Origin: Erysipelotrichaceae bacterium
GTDB lineage: Bacteria; Bacillota_I; Bacilli_A; Erysipelotrichales; Erysipelotrichaceae
Assembly (NCBI GenBank): GCA_030694975.1
Contig: JAUYTU010000035.1
Span: 186,001-250,000, forward strand
Reading direction: 5' to 3'
DNA length: 64,000 nt
Position numbers and translations under genes: made by a program. The notes under the pieces are model-generated. The model had not been told where the DNA came from and searched no databases. It was given only the letters and a program-made list of their open reading frames with translations. Numbering within the stretch: the first letter of the stretch is position 1; the number at the start of each line of letters is the position of its first letter. Positions 16,434 to 25,010 of the stretch are shown here, piece by piece.

Positions 16434-18197
16434 TTAATCCTCCTTTTTACCCCTCTTCAGGGCAGTTATTTCACGTTGAGCGCTAATGATCTTATTTGCG
16501 ATTTCAGCTTTCTTATTCGCATCGATCAATTGCGCTGACTCCTGTTTAAACTTCTTAATTTTTGCTTCATAAACATCGATTCTTACTTTGGTCATAGCAT
16601 CACTCAACGACTCCGAACTGGCCTGCTTTGGAAACAACGGCCAATCAGAAAGCCATAGAATGAAATCATGTAAAACCGGATCGTTGGCTTTTGTAAGCAA
16701 ATCCGCCAAAACGATTTCATTCTGCGTTCGATACGTATCTATGATTAATATAGCACAACGATTTGCAATGGGTGAAGACAAATAACCCAATTCATCCCTG
16801 AAGCGGATTGCAGCATCTTTTGATATCATCATCAATGCACATATCTCACACTCAGCTTTGGAACAATCCGCCTTAGGCTTTACCTCAACGGAAGGTTCAA
16901 ACCGCTTTTCAGACTTCACATTTTGAGCAACGATGGACCATAAGTCCTCAAATTTATAACCGGATATTGCCGCCAGACGCTCGGTGAAATGTCTGCGATC
17001 AAGATCATCTCGTAAATTCTTGATTTGAGCCCCCATCGCCAGCACATATTGTTTCTTTTGATTGTAATTATCCAACTGATATAAGGATTGAGAATAATCC
17101 AACAAGAAATCCATCCAGGGAATACGGTTTTCAACAATGCTGACCAAATGATCCTCACCATACGTATTAATAATATCATCCGGATCCATCGGAACCTTAT
17201 AATTCAACACTTCTACTGTACAATTGGCCTTAATCAACATATCTCCTAATCGAAATGCGGCTTTTTGCCCGGCATTGTCACCATCATAACCAATAACGAT
17301 ATGCCAATGCATCTGTCTGAGCTTTCGGACCTGCTCCGGTGTAGCCGCTGTTCCAAGGGTTGCTACGACATTGCGTATGTTTGCCCGATAAAAGGCAATA
17401 ACATCCGTAACTCCTTCCGTTACGATCACAAACTCCGATTTCTTGACTTCAGGCAGCGCACGATGATAGTTAAATACAATCAAACCTTTGGTATAAAGTT
17501 CAGTCTCCGTGGTATTTATATACTTCGCCGACTCATCGGCCAAAACAGTTCGAGCAGTGAATCCGATCGGACTGCCAAATTCATCATGAATAGGAAATAC
17601 GATCCGATTGGTGAAAACATCAGAAAGCTGCTTACCATTCACACGCGATACATTCGCCGCAACCACGTCCGCCGGTGGATATCCTTTGGCAATCAGAAAC
17701 TTACTGCATTGATCGTCACCGGGATTATAGCCGACATCAAATTTGTCAATCAATGACTCACCGATACCTCTTTTCAACAAATATTCCTTAATCATAATTC
17801 CATCCGAAGCATTCAACTGATATTTAAAATAGTTGACGGATTCTTTCAGTATCTGCGTTAAAGCGACTTTGCGCGGGTCCACTGGTATTGCCGGTGCTAA
17901 GGCATCATCAATATTGACCCCAATCCCTTTAGCGATTTTAACGACAGCCTCCAGAAAACTGATTTTTTCAATATTCTGAACAAAAGTAAAAACATTTCCA
18001 CCAGCTCCACAAACAAAACATTTATAAATCTGCTTATCTTTGGATATGGACAGTGATGGATCATGATCGTCATGAAACGGACAAACGGCCCACAAATTGC
18101 GACCACGACGCGATAAAGGCAGATACTGACTGATTATATCACCAATATCTGCTTGTGAACGGATATCCGTTATTTCCTGATCGCTCAAACGGCGCAT
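16434..18197 (-). CDS. dnaG: DNA primase
   Basis: 587 residues. N-terminal CHC2 zinc-binding domain ([10 protein letters not shown]...CFVCGAGG, about residues 39-65), then the catalytic core with TOPRIM motif EGVTDVIA and [12 protein letters not shown] and PMDPDD, and a C-terminal helicase-interaction region ending with a coiled coil. It makes RNA primers at the replication fork. The start has AGGTGAT upstream. The order glyS–dnaG–sigA–trmK is the same as in many Bacillota. Confidence 0.97.
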   Translation of the reverse strand: MRRLSDQEITDIRSQADIGDIISQYLPLSRRGRNLWAVCPFHDDHDPSLSISKDKQIYKCFVCGAGGNVFTFVQNIEKISFLEAVVKIAKGIGVNIDDALAPAIPVDPRKVALTQILKESVNYFKYQLNASDGIMIKEYLLKRGIGESLIDKFDVGYNPGDDQCSKFLIAKGYPPADVVAANVSRVNGKQLSDVFTNRIVFPIHDEFGSPIGFTARTVLADESAKYINTTETELYTKGLIVFNYHRALPEVKKSEFVIVTEGVTDVIAFYRANIRNVVATLGTAATPEQVRKLRQMHWHIVIGYDGDNAGQKAAFRLGDMLIKANCTVEVLNYKVPMDPDDIINTYGEDHLVSIVENRIPWMDFLLDYSQSLYQLDNYNQKKQYVLAMGAQIKNLRDDLDRRHFTERLAAISGYKFEDLWSIVAQNVKSEKRFEPSVEVKPKADCSKAECEICALMMISKDAAIRFRDELGYLSSPIANRCAILIIDTYRTQNEIVLADLLTKANDPVLHDFILWLSDWPLFPKQASSESLSDAMTKVRIDVYEAKIKKFKQESAQLIDANKKAEIANKIISAQREITALKRGKKED

Positions 18198-18209
18198 TTA
18201 ATCACCTGC

Positions 18210-19586
18210 TTAGAATTCAAGATAAGGAGCAATTTCCTTTTCAATATCTGTAATCAATACTCTTTTCTGTTCCATCGAATCTCTGAAACGAATCGTAACG
18301 CTTTGATCGTTCTGAGTTTCAAAATCAACGGTCACACAAAACGGTGTACCGATGGCATCTTGACGACGATAGCGTTTACCGATGCTTCCGGATTCATCAA
18401 AGTCACAAACAAATTTATTAGCCAACAACGTATATACTTCACTGGCTTGAGCAGACAGCTTATTTGATAAAGGAAGAATTGCAATTTTAACCGGGGCGAG
18501 CATCGGACTCAACGCTAAAACCAGACGAGTGTCATTTTCGTTAAGTACTTCTTCCTTATAACTGTCACAAACAAAGGCAAGCAATAAGCGCTCAACGCCA
18601 ACGGCCGGCTCAACACAAAACGGTATATATTTTTCATTGGTGTTTGGATCGAAATATTCCATATTTTGCTTTGAATGAGTCATATGCTGCGTTAAATCAT
18701 AATCCGTCCGATCAGCGATTCCCCATAATTCATCCCAACCCCACGGATATAAGTATTCGATATCTGAAGTAGCAACAGAGTAATGGGATAACTCTTCCGC
18801 ATCATGCTCACGAATGCGTAAATTTTCTGCCTTCAATCCCAAAGCAATCAGCCAATCCATGCAAAACTTCTGCCAATAGGCATACCAAGTCAAATCATCA
18901 CCCGGTTTGCAGAAAAATTCAAGTTCCATTTGTTCGAACTCACGGGTTCTGAAAATAAAATTCCCCGGCGTGATTTCGTTTCTAAACGACTTACCGATCT
19001 GACCGATGCCAAAAGGTATCTTTTTACGCATCGAACGCTGAACATTTTTAAAGTTGACAAACATCCCCTGCGCTGTTTCCGGTCGCAGATAAATTGTGCT
19101 GCTGGCATCCTCTAACACACCTTGAAATGTTTTAAACATCAGGTTGAACTGACGGATGTCCGTAAAATCATGACTGCCACAGTTTGGACAGGGAATTTTC
19201 TTATCAATGATAACTTCCTTCATTTGCTGATTGTTTAACACGGAAGCATGTACTTCACCCTTGGTAAACTCTTCAATGAGCTTATCGGCACGATGCCGCG
19301 TTTTGCATGATTTACAATCCATTAACGGATCGGTAAAGGTGCTCAAGTGACCACTGGCTTGCCAAACCTGAGGATTCATCAAAATGGCAGACTGAATGCC
19401 GACATTGTTGGGATGGGACTGAACGAATTTGTTCCACCAGGCCTTTTTAATGTTATCTTTCAGTTCTATCCCCAGCGGACCATAATCCCACGTGTTGGCA
19501 AGGCCCCCGTAAATTTCCGATCCTTGGAAAACAAAGCCAGACCCTTTGATATGATTCACGATTTTTTCAAATTCTTGCTTGGACAT
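18210..19586 (-). CDS. glyS: Glycyl-tRNA synthetase, homodimeric (alpha2) type
   Basis: 458 residues, class II synthetase of the archaeal/eukaryotic alpha2 type used by many Bacillota and Mollicutes, instead of the glyQ/glyS pair. Visible features are [25 protein letters not shown] at the N-terminus (shown in part), a zinc-like [11 protein letters not shown] and [43 protein letters not shown] and the anticodon-binding domain at the C-terminus. It lies directly upstream of dnaG. No T-box leader is possible in the 38 bp before it; it is probably transcribed from the ybeY side. Confidence 0.95.
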   Translation of the reverse strand: MSKQEFEKIVNHIKGSGFVFQGSEIYGGLANTWDYGPLGIELKDNIKKAWWNKFVQSHPNNVGIQSAILMNPQVWQASGHLSTFTDPLMDCKSCKTRHRADKLIEEFTKGEVHASVLNNQQMKEVIIDKKIPCPNCGSHDFTDIRQFNLMFKTFQGVLEDASSTIYLRPETAQGMFVNFKNVQRSMRKKIPFGIGQIGKSFRNEITPGNFIFRTREFEQMELEFFCKPGDDLTWYAYWQKFCMDWLIALGLKAENLRIREHDAEELSHYSVATSDIEYLYPWGWDELWGIADRTDYDLTQHMTHSKQNMEYFDPNTNEKYIPFCVEPAVGVERLLLAFVCDSYKEEVLNENDTRLVLALSPMLAPVKIAILPLSNKLSAQASEVYTLLANKFVCDFDESGSIGKRYRRQDAIGTPFCVTVDFETQNDQSVTIRFRDSMEQKRVLITDIEKEIAPYLEF

Positions 19587-19624
19587 AGGTACCTCATATT
19601 TTCTCTTTTAACTAATCTATTATA

Positions 19625-20347
19625 TTACAATTTGCGCAAAAATTCCCAACTTTTCAAAGGAATTGATGTGTAATCCTTAAAAAAATCGACAAAAACAGAC
19701 AATAATTCCAATGTGAACTCTCCTTGTTTAGCTAAAGTGCCCAAATGTTGTAACTCTGCTTTCACTGTATACCTGAATAATCGCGAAAAGTTAGCATCAT
19801 ATGACTTTGATGTTACATTTTTTGCACATCGCAGGCAAACAAAGCCCCCTTCTGAAACAGAAATCGCACTTACCTTGGTATCATCGCAAACGACACAGCC
19901 ATCGACCATAGGTGATAGACCCATTTCTTTTAAAATCAATGATACATACAGACATCCGACCAATATCGGCGGATAATGACTGCAGGCAGACAAAGACTCT
20001 TTGGTAATTTCATAAAGATAATCATCGGGCTGATGCGATGTTGATACTTGTAAAGCAATCTCAGCAATCAGTGAGGCAACCGCAAGGTGGGTAATATTCT
20101 CTTTGATTACACGAAAAAAATCCATAATAGATGCTGAATGCAAGAGTGAAATGGGTTCTTTTATATCAATCATCATTTGGCTCAGCGTTATCGGCTGAAC
20201 CGAAGCTGCGTTCTTACTGCTTCCCTTTAATATACCCTTGGCTAAAATCGTCATCTTTCCGTGCTCTTTGGTCAGTACCTGTAACAGTCCGTCCGCTTCT
20301 TTATACGGATCAACTCGTAATATAAGCGCTTCTATCCGATCATTCAT
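19625..20347 (-). CDS. recO: DNA repair protein RecO
   Basis: 240 residues. N-terminal OB fold (DPYKEADGLLQVLTKEHGK, LAKGILKGSS) followed by a helical domain with a zinc-like C..C.......C..C motif (GCVVCDD ... GGFVCLRCAK). It loads RecA on SSB-coated DNA during recombinational repair. The start overlaps the era stop by 8 bases. Order era–recO–glyS follows Bacillus. Confidence 0.93.
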   Translation of the reverse strand: MNDRIEALILRVDPYKEADGLLQVLTKEHGKMTILAKGILKGSSKNAASVQPITLSQMMIDIKEPISLLHSASIMDFFRVIKENITHLAVASLIAEIALQVSTSHQPDDYLYEITKESLSACSHYPPILVGCLYVSLILKEMGLSPMVDGCVVCDDTKVSAISVSEGGFVCLRCAKNVTSKSYDANFSRLFRYTVKAELQHLGTLAKQGEFTLELLSVFVDFFKDYTSIPLKSWEFLRKL

Positions 20348-21239
20348 CGCGGGGATCCTGTTTATAGCCTAAATCAATGAGCTGACGCGTACGATTACGC
20401 CAATCGGTCTCAACTTTAACAAATAATTCCAAATGTACTTTCATTTGCAAAAGGCTTCTTAATTCGATCGAGGCCCGCTTATTGATCTCATTTTTCATAC
20501 TGCCATTCTTACCGATAATGATTCCTTTTTGCGAGTCACGTTCAACTAAAATCGCTGCTCTTATATCAATCGAATTTTCGTTTTGCTCCGTATTTTCAAT
20601 CAGAACAGCAATCGAATGTGGGATTTCCTGATGAGTCAGTTGCAAAACTTTTTCGCGAATAACCTCGGCCATCAAAAAAGCTTCCGGATAATCACTGACT
20701 TGGTCATTGGGATAATACTGCATGGAGTCGGATAAGTAACCTTTGGTAACTTCGATTAACCGAGCTGAATTGTCGGCTGTCAGCGCTGAAACAGGTATGA
20801 CTTCCGCAAATTCATATCGCTCGCTCCATTGACTCAGCAATTCGATCATTGCCTGCTTTTTGAGTTTGTCAATTTTATTGAGAATCAAAAATACCGGAGT
20901 TGGTGTTGATTTTAGTAACTCGATGACAAACATATCCCCCGGGCCAAATTTTTCGGTGGCATCAACTAAGTAATAAATGATATCCACATCATGTAAAGTC
21001 GTGTATGAACCTTTGTTCATCTGTCTGCCAAGTTCGTGCTGTGGTTTGTGAATACCGGGTGTATCGATAAAAATGATTTGTGAATTCTCGTCGGTGCGTA
21101 TACCCCGGATCACATTACGCGTCGTTTGCGGTTTATCCGATACAATCGCAATTTTCTGTTGCATCAAGGTATTAAGTAAGGTTGACTTACCGGCATTGGG
21201 ACGGCCGATAAGAGCAATGAATCCAGATTTAAACGTCAT
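20340..21239 (-). CDS. era: GTPase Era
   Basis: 299 residues. GTPase domain with G1 GRPNAGKST, G3 DTPGI, G4 NKID and G5 SAL, and a C-terminal KH domain with the IIGKNGSMKNEI loop. It binds the 3' end of 16S rRNA during 30S assembly. Its start overlaps the cdd stop by four bases, and recO follows with an 8-base overlap, so this is one tight operon. Confidence 0.97.
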   Translation of the reverse strand: MTFKSGFIALIGRPNAGKSTLLNTLMQQKIAIVSDKPQTTRNVIRGIRTDENSQIIFIDTPGIHKPQHELGRQMNKGSYTTLHDVDIIYYLVDATEKFGPGDMFVIELLKSTPTPVFLILNKIDKLKKQAMIELLSQWSERYEFAEVIPVSALTADNSARLIEVTKGYLSDSMQYYPNDQVSDYPEAFLMAEVIREKVLQLTHQEIPHSIAVLIENTEQNENSIDIRAAILVERDSQKGIIIGKNGSMKNEINKRASIELRSLLQMKVHLELFVKVETDWRNRTRQLIDLGYKQDPRDE

Positions 21240-21634
21240 TTCAGATCCTCTTGGGTAAAGCGCATTGGCAAAAGATCATCAATGGTTTTCACCGCTTCTT
21301 CTTTACCGTTAGACAATAAAATCAGCGTATCATCATTTAGAAGCTCTGAAAGTACCTGACGGCAAATACCGCAAGGTCCCGCAAGTTTGTCACCATCGGA
21401 TACAATCGCGATCGCTTCGATATCTTCTTTTCGGTAGCCATGCGAATAAGCTGAGAATATCGCACTTCGTTCCCCGCAATTGGTAGCACCAAAGGAAGCA
21501 TTCTCGATATTAACACCGACAAACTGCTTGCCGTCTTTGGTAAGTACACAACTTCCGACATGATAATGTGAATAAGGTGCATAGGCATTTTTCATAACTT
21601 TAAATGCTTCATCAACTAAAAATTGGTATTTCAT
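21236..21634 (-). CDS. cdd: Cytidine deaminase
   Basis: 132 residues, standard length for the homotetrameric enzyme. It has the active-site motif with Glu (TNCGERSAIF) and the zinc cysteines in GPCGICRQVL, plus the substrate loop VNIENAS. It converts (deoxy)cytidine to (deoxy)uridine for salvage, consistent with Pdp, DeoC and the nucleoside ABC transporter elsewhere in the window. It lies between dgkA and era as in Bacillus. Confidence 0.96.
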   Translation of the reverse strand: MKYQFLVDEAFKVMKNAYAPYSHYHVGSCVLTKDGKQFVGVNIENASFGATNCGERSAIFSAYSHGYRKEDIEAIAIVSDGDKLAGPCGICRQVLSELLNDDTLILLSNGKEEAVKTIDDLLPMRFTQEDLK

Positions 21635-21646
21635 AGCTCTCTCCTT

Positions 21647-22012
21647 CTATAAATATTTAAATAATATGATCAGACCGACGATCGCGCTGGTAATCGATAA
21701 AATAAACACGGCCGCCGAGGAAAAGTCCTTGATTCGTTTAATGTGCTCACTATACTGCGGCTCAACAAAATCCGCTAATTCTTCAATAGCACTGTTGATA
21801 TGTTCGATGGCCACGACTAACCCTGTTAACAGAATGACCCAAAGCCAGTCCGACGGTTCAATGCTGATGACAAAAAATATCACAAGCACGGCAATGGCAA
21901 TCAGCCATTGAACACGAATGCTCCGGTCGGTTTTCAAACCAACGATGATACCGTCAATGGCAGCTTTAAACTTGTTATAAAGTCTACTTAATGCTTCGCG
22001 GGGCAATTTCAT
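21647..22012 (-). CDS. dgkA: Diacylglycerol/undecaprenol kinase
   Basis: 121 residues with three hydrophobic helices (about 34-52, 55-70 and 97-119) and the family motif AIEHINSAIEEL followed by HIKRIKDFSSAAV, where the conserved Glu and Asp bind Mg-ATP. In Gram-positive bacteria this family phosphorylates undecaprenol to recycle the cell-wall lipid carrier. AGGAG precedes the ATG inside the ybeY coding region; the overlap with ybeY is 29 bases. Confidence 0.92.
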   Translation of the reverse strand: MKLPREALSRLYNKFKAAIDGIIVGLKTDRSIRVQWLIAIAVLVIFFVISIEPSDWLWVILLTGLVVAIEHINSAIEELADFVEPQYSEHIKRIKDFSSAAVFILSITSAIVGLIILFKYL

Positions 22013-22439
22013 TGAGTATCAACTCCTGTAATTCGAACATCGTTCGTTCTTCATCTTCATTTTGATGATCATATCCCAAGCAATGCAACAAACCATGGGC
22101 AAACAGAAAGCAGAATTCACGCTTTTTGGAGTGGCCGTAAGTCAAGGCCTGTCGTTCCATTGCGCTCATATTTATGAAAATATCACCGATATAGTCATCC
22201 TCTGAAGAAATCTGATCTCCTTCATGAGCAGCAAAACTAAGTACATCCGTAGAAACATTCTTCCCTCGGTATTCTCTGTTGATGGTCTGAATCTGATCAT
22301 CATCAAGTAAAATAAGCGAACACTCGATCGTTTCGCTCTTTTTTAATAGTTCGACCGTCTTCATGAAAACGGGTTTGACATAGCGGCGATAGTTGTCGAA
22401 ATGCCGCTGATTCGTTTGATTTACAATGTGAATGTTCAG
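21984..22439 (-). CDS. ybeY: Endoribonuclease YbeY, probable CTG start
   Basis: 151 residues if translation starts at the CTG at 22439. The ATG at 22364 would give 126 residues and remove the first conserved strand (NIHIVNQTNQ), which is normal in YbeY; no ATG, GTG or TTG lies between. GGAGGG (22451-22446) ends 6 bases before the CTG, whereas no ribosome site precedes the ATG at 22364. The catalytic zinc motif HGLLHCLGYDH and the NREYRGKNVSTDVLSF block are intact. YbeY acts in 16S rRNA 3' maturation and ribosome quality control. Operon: ybeY–dgkA–cdd–era–recO. Confidence 0.85.
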   Translation of the reverse strand: MNIHIVNQTNQRHFDNYRRYVKPVFMKTVELLKKSETIECSLILLDDDQIQTINREYRGKNVSTDVLSFAAHEGDQISSEDDYIGDIFINMSAMERQALTYGHSKKREFCFLFAHGLLHCLGYDHQNEDEERTMFELQELILNEIAPRSIK

Positions 22440-22457
22440 ATAAATCCCTCCGACGGT

Positions 22458-22463
22458 ATTATA
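22458..22463 (-). promoter_or_regulatory. -10 box for the ybeY–dgkA–cdd–era–recO operon
   Basis: TATAAT on the minus strand, about 7 bp upstream of the GGAGGG ribosome site; the predicted leader would be only about 12 bases. No clear -35 box is seen 17 bp upstream. Confidence 0.5.
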
Positions 22464-22523
22464 TCATATTTAATCGTCGATAAAATACGTTCAACTATTG
22501 ATTGAAAATTATCATACCAAACT

Positions 22524-22548
22524 TGTTAAATTTCTGTTAAGATATTCT
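22524..22548 (+). promoter_or_regulatory. PhoP-box-like pair upstream of the Na/Pi transporter
   Basis: On the minus strand TTAACA (22540-22535), five bases, TTAACA (22529-22524): the hexamer and spacing of Bacillus PhoP boxes, but in inverted orientation relative to the transporter gene. A weak -10 (TATTCT, 22543-22548) follows two bases later and there is no proper -35. Confidence 0.55.
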
Positions 22549-22568
22549 AGGATTAGGGAGGAAAATAT

Positions 22569-24251
22569 ATGGGTATTTTGGGGTTAGTACCGGACTTGGG
22601 AGGCATTCGCCTTGAAGTTATATTTGGTGGATTCGGTTTATTTTTGTTCGGTATTAAATTTCTGGGTGATGGTCTTAAGAATGTCGCGGGTGATAAGCTG
22701 CGTGACTTTATTGATCGATACACATCTAAAGCTTGGAAAGGCGTTTTGGTTGGATTAATCGTAACGGTTTTCATTCAGTCGTCATCAGCAACAACGGCTA
22801 TCACGATCGGCTTTATCAGAGCTGGACTTATGAGGCTGGAACAAGCAGTAGGTATCATTATGGGAGCAAATATAGGTACTACGATCACAGCTTTCCTTAT
22901 AGGATTAAAAATTGAACATTATGCCTTGCATATCGTATTTGTCGGAGCTATGATGATTTTGTTTGCCCGTCGAAAAAAGACCTCTTACTTGGGTCAGACT
23001 ATATTTGGATTCGGTATTTTGTTTTATGGTCTGAATATGATGGGTAATGAATTAAAACTTTTAAAAAGTGTTCCAATATTCATGGACTTAACTAGTGAAA
23101 TGTCAACCCATCCAATGTTGGCTTTATTTAGCGGAGTGATCATGACATCAATTATTCAATCTTCTTCAGCCACAATTGGCATCGTCCAGAAAATCTATGA
23201 AGCTGGCGGCATGTCATTGGAAGCCGCATTGCCCTTTGTATTTGGTTCAAATATAGGCACCACCGTAACCGCAATCTTAGCAGCTTTGGGGGGATCCTTA
23301 GCAGCCAAAAGAGCTGCCGGTATTCATACTTTGTTCAATGTGCTCGGAACCATCATAGCGATGTTGTTATTGCGTCAGTTCTTACAGTTAGATCGAATGC
23401 TTACAGATTATTTTAATCTGAATTCACTTATGCAAATTGCTGTGGCACATATCATATTCAATGTCGTAGCTACCATCGCCTTCTATCCGTTTATCAAATG
23501 GTTGGTTATTATTATACGCAAAATCATACCCGGTGATGAACCGGAACGCCGTGAAGTGGATGTTTCGTCCATGGATACAAGTATTATCAGTCGCTTACCT
23601 TCGGCTGCTCTGCAAATTTCAAAAAACGTTTCCTTGAAAATGGGTGAAATTGCGCTTGAAGCCTTTGAAGATACTCGCAAATATCTGCTTAAAGGGAATA
23701 AGAACGATTTAGAGGCTGTATTACAGCTTGAAACCATTATCAATTCCCTTGACTCGAAGATCACCGATTATCTGCTTTTGATCGCCCGAGAAGGTTTAAG
23801 TGAAAATGACTTGGAAGAATATACGACCAATCTTCAAATCATAAAAAATCTGGAAAGAATCGGCGATTTATCCGTCAATCTTACCGAATTCTATGAAATG
23901 ATATTTGATGCCGGTGAAAAACTATCCGATCAGGCCATGGAAGATATCAATCAGATGTATGATTTGGTTAATCACATGATTACCCGTGCCTTACGGATAT
24001 TCAGTGAAAAAGATTTTAATCTCCATACTTCCGTGCTTGAAGATGAAAACTATCTTGACTTACTTGAATACAAAGCGCGCCAGAAGCATTTCGATCGCAT
24101 GACCAATAAAACCTGTTTAGCCGATGTTGGCGGCAGTGTGTTTGTTGATATTCTGGGAACGATAGAGCGTATTGGTGACCATGCATGCAATATTTCCAAA
24201 AATTCCGTCAACATCCACGTTACCCATGATATTAAAGAAACTGAAATCTAG
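22569..24251 (+). CDS. Na+/phosphate cotransporter with C-terminal PhoU-like domain
   Basis: 560 residues. Two inverted Na/Pi-cotransporter repeats are visible, each with the QSSSAT signature (VFIQSSSATTA near residue 60 and TSIIQSSSATIG near 190) and GANIGTT/GSNIGTT; eight or so hydrophobic segments fill residues 15-330. The C-terminal 220 residues are hydrophilic and helical with PhoU-like E..L..RIGD motifs (NLERIGDLSVN, TIERIGDHACN). This is the NptA/YjbB family, which carries phosphate with sodium. AGGGAGG precedes the ATG. It is convergent with phoU and lies beside phoPR, so phosphate regulation is likely. Confidence 0.9.
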   Translation: MGILGLVPDLGGIRLEVIFGGFGLFLFGIKFLGDGLKNVAGDKLRDFIDRYTSKAWKGVLVGLIVTVFIQSSSATTAITIGFIRAGLMRLEQAVGIIMGANIGTTITAFLIGLKIEHYALHIVFVGAMMILFARRKKTSYLGQTIFGFGILFYGLNMMGNELKLLKSVPIFMDLTSEMSTHPMLALFSGVIMTSIIQSSSATIGIVQKIYEAGGMSLEAALPFVFGSNIGTTVTAILAALGGSLAAKRAAGIHTLFNVLGTIIAMLLLRQFLQLDRMLTDYFNLNSLMQIAVAHIIFNVVATIAFYPFIKWLVIIIRKIIPGDEPERREVDVSSMDTSIISRLPSAALQISKNVSLKMGEIALEAFEDTRKYLLKGNKNDLEAVLQLETIINSLDSKITDYLLLIAREGLSENDLEEYTTNLQIIKNLERIGDLSVNLTEFYEMIFDAGEKLSDQAMEDINQMYDLVNHMITRALRIFSEKDFNLHTSVLEDENYLDLLEYKARQKHFDRMTNKTCLADVGGSVFVDILGTIERIGDHACNISKNSVNIHVTHDIKETEI

Positions 24252-24271
24252 GCACAACGTGCCTTTTTTTT
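24251..24271 (+). terminator. Terminator of the Na/Pi transporter gene
   Basis: Stem GGCAC/GTGCC with a three-base loop and eight T, overlapping the TAG stop. Confidence 0.85.
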
Positions 24272-24275
24272 ATAG

Positions 24276-24296
24276 AAAAAAGAGGCAATGCCTCTT
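24276..24296 (-). terminator. Terminator of phoU
   Basis: Stem AAGAGGC/GCCTCTT with a three-base loop, followed on the minus strand by a T run; it overlaps the phoU stop codon. Confidence 0.8.
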
Positions 24297-24939
24297 ATCC
24301 GAAATCAATAAACTGTCCCTTTATGCGAAATATCAGGTGCTCACATATATTCTTTGCATGATCCCCTGCCCGCTCAATGTTACGCATCATACTGATGGTC
24401 GCAAAAGGATGTTCCAGTCGATTACCATTCTTAATTAAATCTTCAACATAAACGGCCATACTTTTAAAGGTCTGATCAATCTTTTCATCCATCACAGGTA
24501 TTTCATATGCCATTTTGATATCGGATTCTTTTAACGCTTTCAGCGTTTTATCATATAAATCAACAAACAGTTGGCCGATTTGTAACGCTACCGGCAATAA
24601 ATCATCATCGAGCCGATCATTACGAATAACATAACGGGCAATACTCTTTGCGTAATCCCCAATCCGTTCCATGTCGTTGGCGATTTTAATGGCAGACACC
24701 ACACTGCGCAAATCCGAAGCGACCGGTTGCAGCAATGATAAAACGTTAATGCATAAGTTATTAATCTCTTCATTATAGTTATTAATAAAATCATCGCTCT
24801 CAACGATATAGAGCGCCTTTTCTTTGTCTCCAGACTCAAGTACGTTTAACGAAAGTTCAAACATTCCCTTGACTCGATAGCCCATTTCTAAAATCGTATC
24901 GTCGATTTGATTTAAACGTTCATCAATTTTCATAGTCAT
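24295..24939 (-). CDS. phoU: Phosphate signalling protein PhoU
   Basis: 214 residues, all helical, made of two similar halves each with the metal-binding E..RIGDYAK/ERAGDHAKN motif (MERIGDYAKSIA near 93, IERAGDHAKNI near 190). PhoU couples phosphate transport to the PhoR–PhoP system and represses it when phosphate is ample. Here it follows phoR rather than a pst operon, but has its own PhoP-box promoter. The nearby transporter is NptA-type with a PhoU-like tail; no Pst ABC genes are in the window. Confidence 0.93.
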   Translation of the reverse strand: MTMKIDERLNQIDDTILEMGYRVKGMFELSLNVLESGDKEKALYIVESDDFINNYNEEINNLCINVLSLLQPVASDLRSVVSAIKIANDMERIGDYAKSIARYVIRNDRLDDDLLPVALQIGQLFVDLYDKTLKALKESDIKMAYEIPVMDEKIDQTFKSMAVYVEDLIKNGNRLEHPFATISMMRNIERAGDHAKNICEHLIFRIKGQFIDFG

Positions 24940-24956
24940 TCCTACCTCACTTTGTA

Positions 24957-25010
24957 TTTATATCAATCAGATGAAAATATTCGATTAACGATTCGTTAAT
25001 TTTGTGTTAA
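24957..25010 (-). promoter_or_regulatory. PhoP-box array and -10 of the phoU promoter
   Basis: On the minus strand hexamers TTAACA, TTAACG, TTAATC and a weak TTTTCA start at 25010, 24999, 24988 and 24977, an exact 11-bp period with 5-bp spacers. Nine bases after the last comes TATAAA (24962-24957). There is no TTGACA-like -35. This is the arrangement of PhoP-activated promoters in Bacillus; the first two boxes lie inside the 3' end of phoR. Confidence 0.7.

Noticed and set aside
19587-19624. T-box riboswitch upstream of glyS
   Set aside because: Only 38 bp separate recO from glyS, far too short for a T-box, and no AGGGTGGNACCGCG-like antiterminator is visible.
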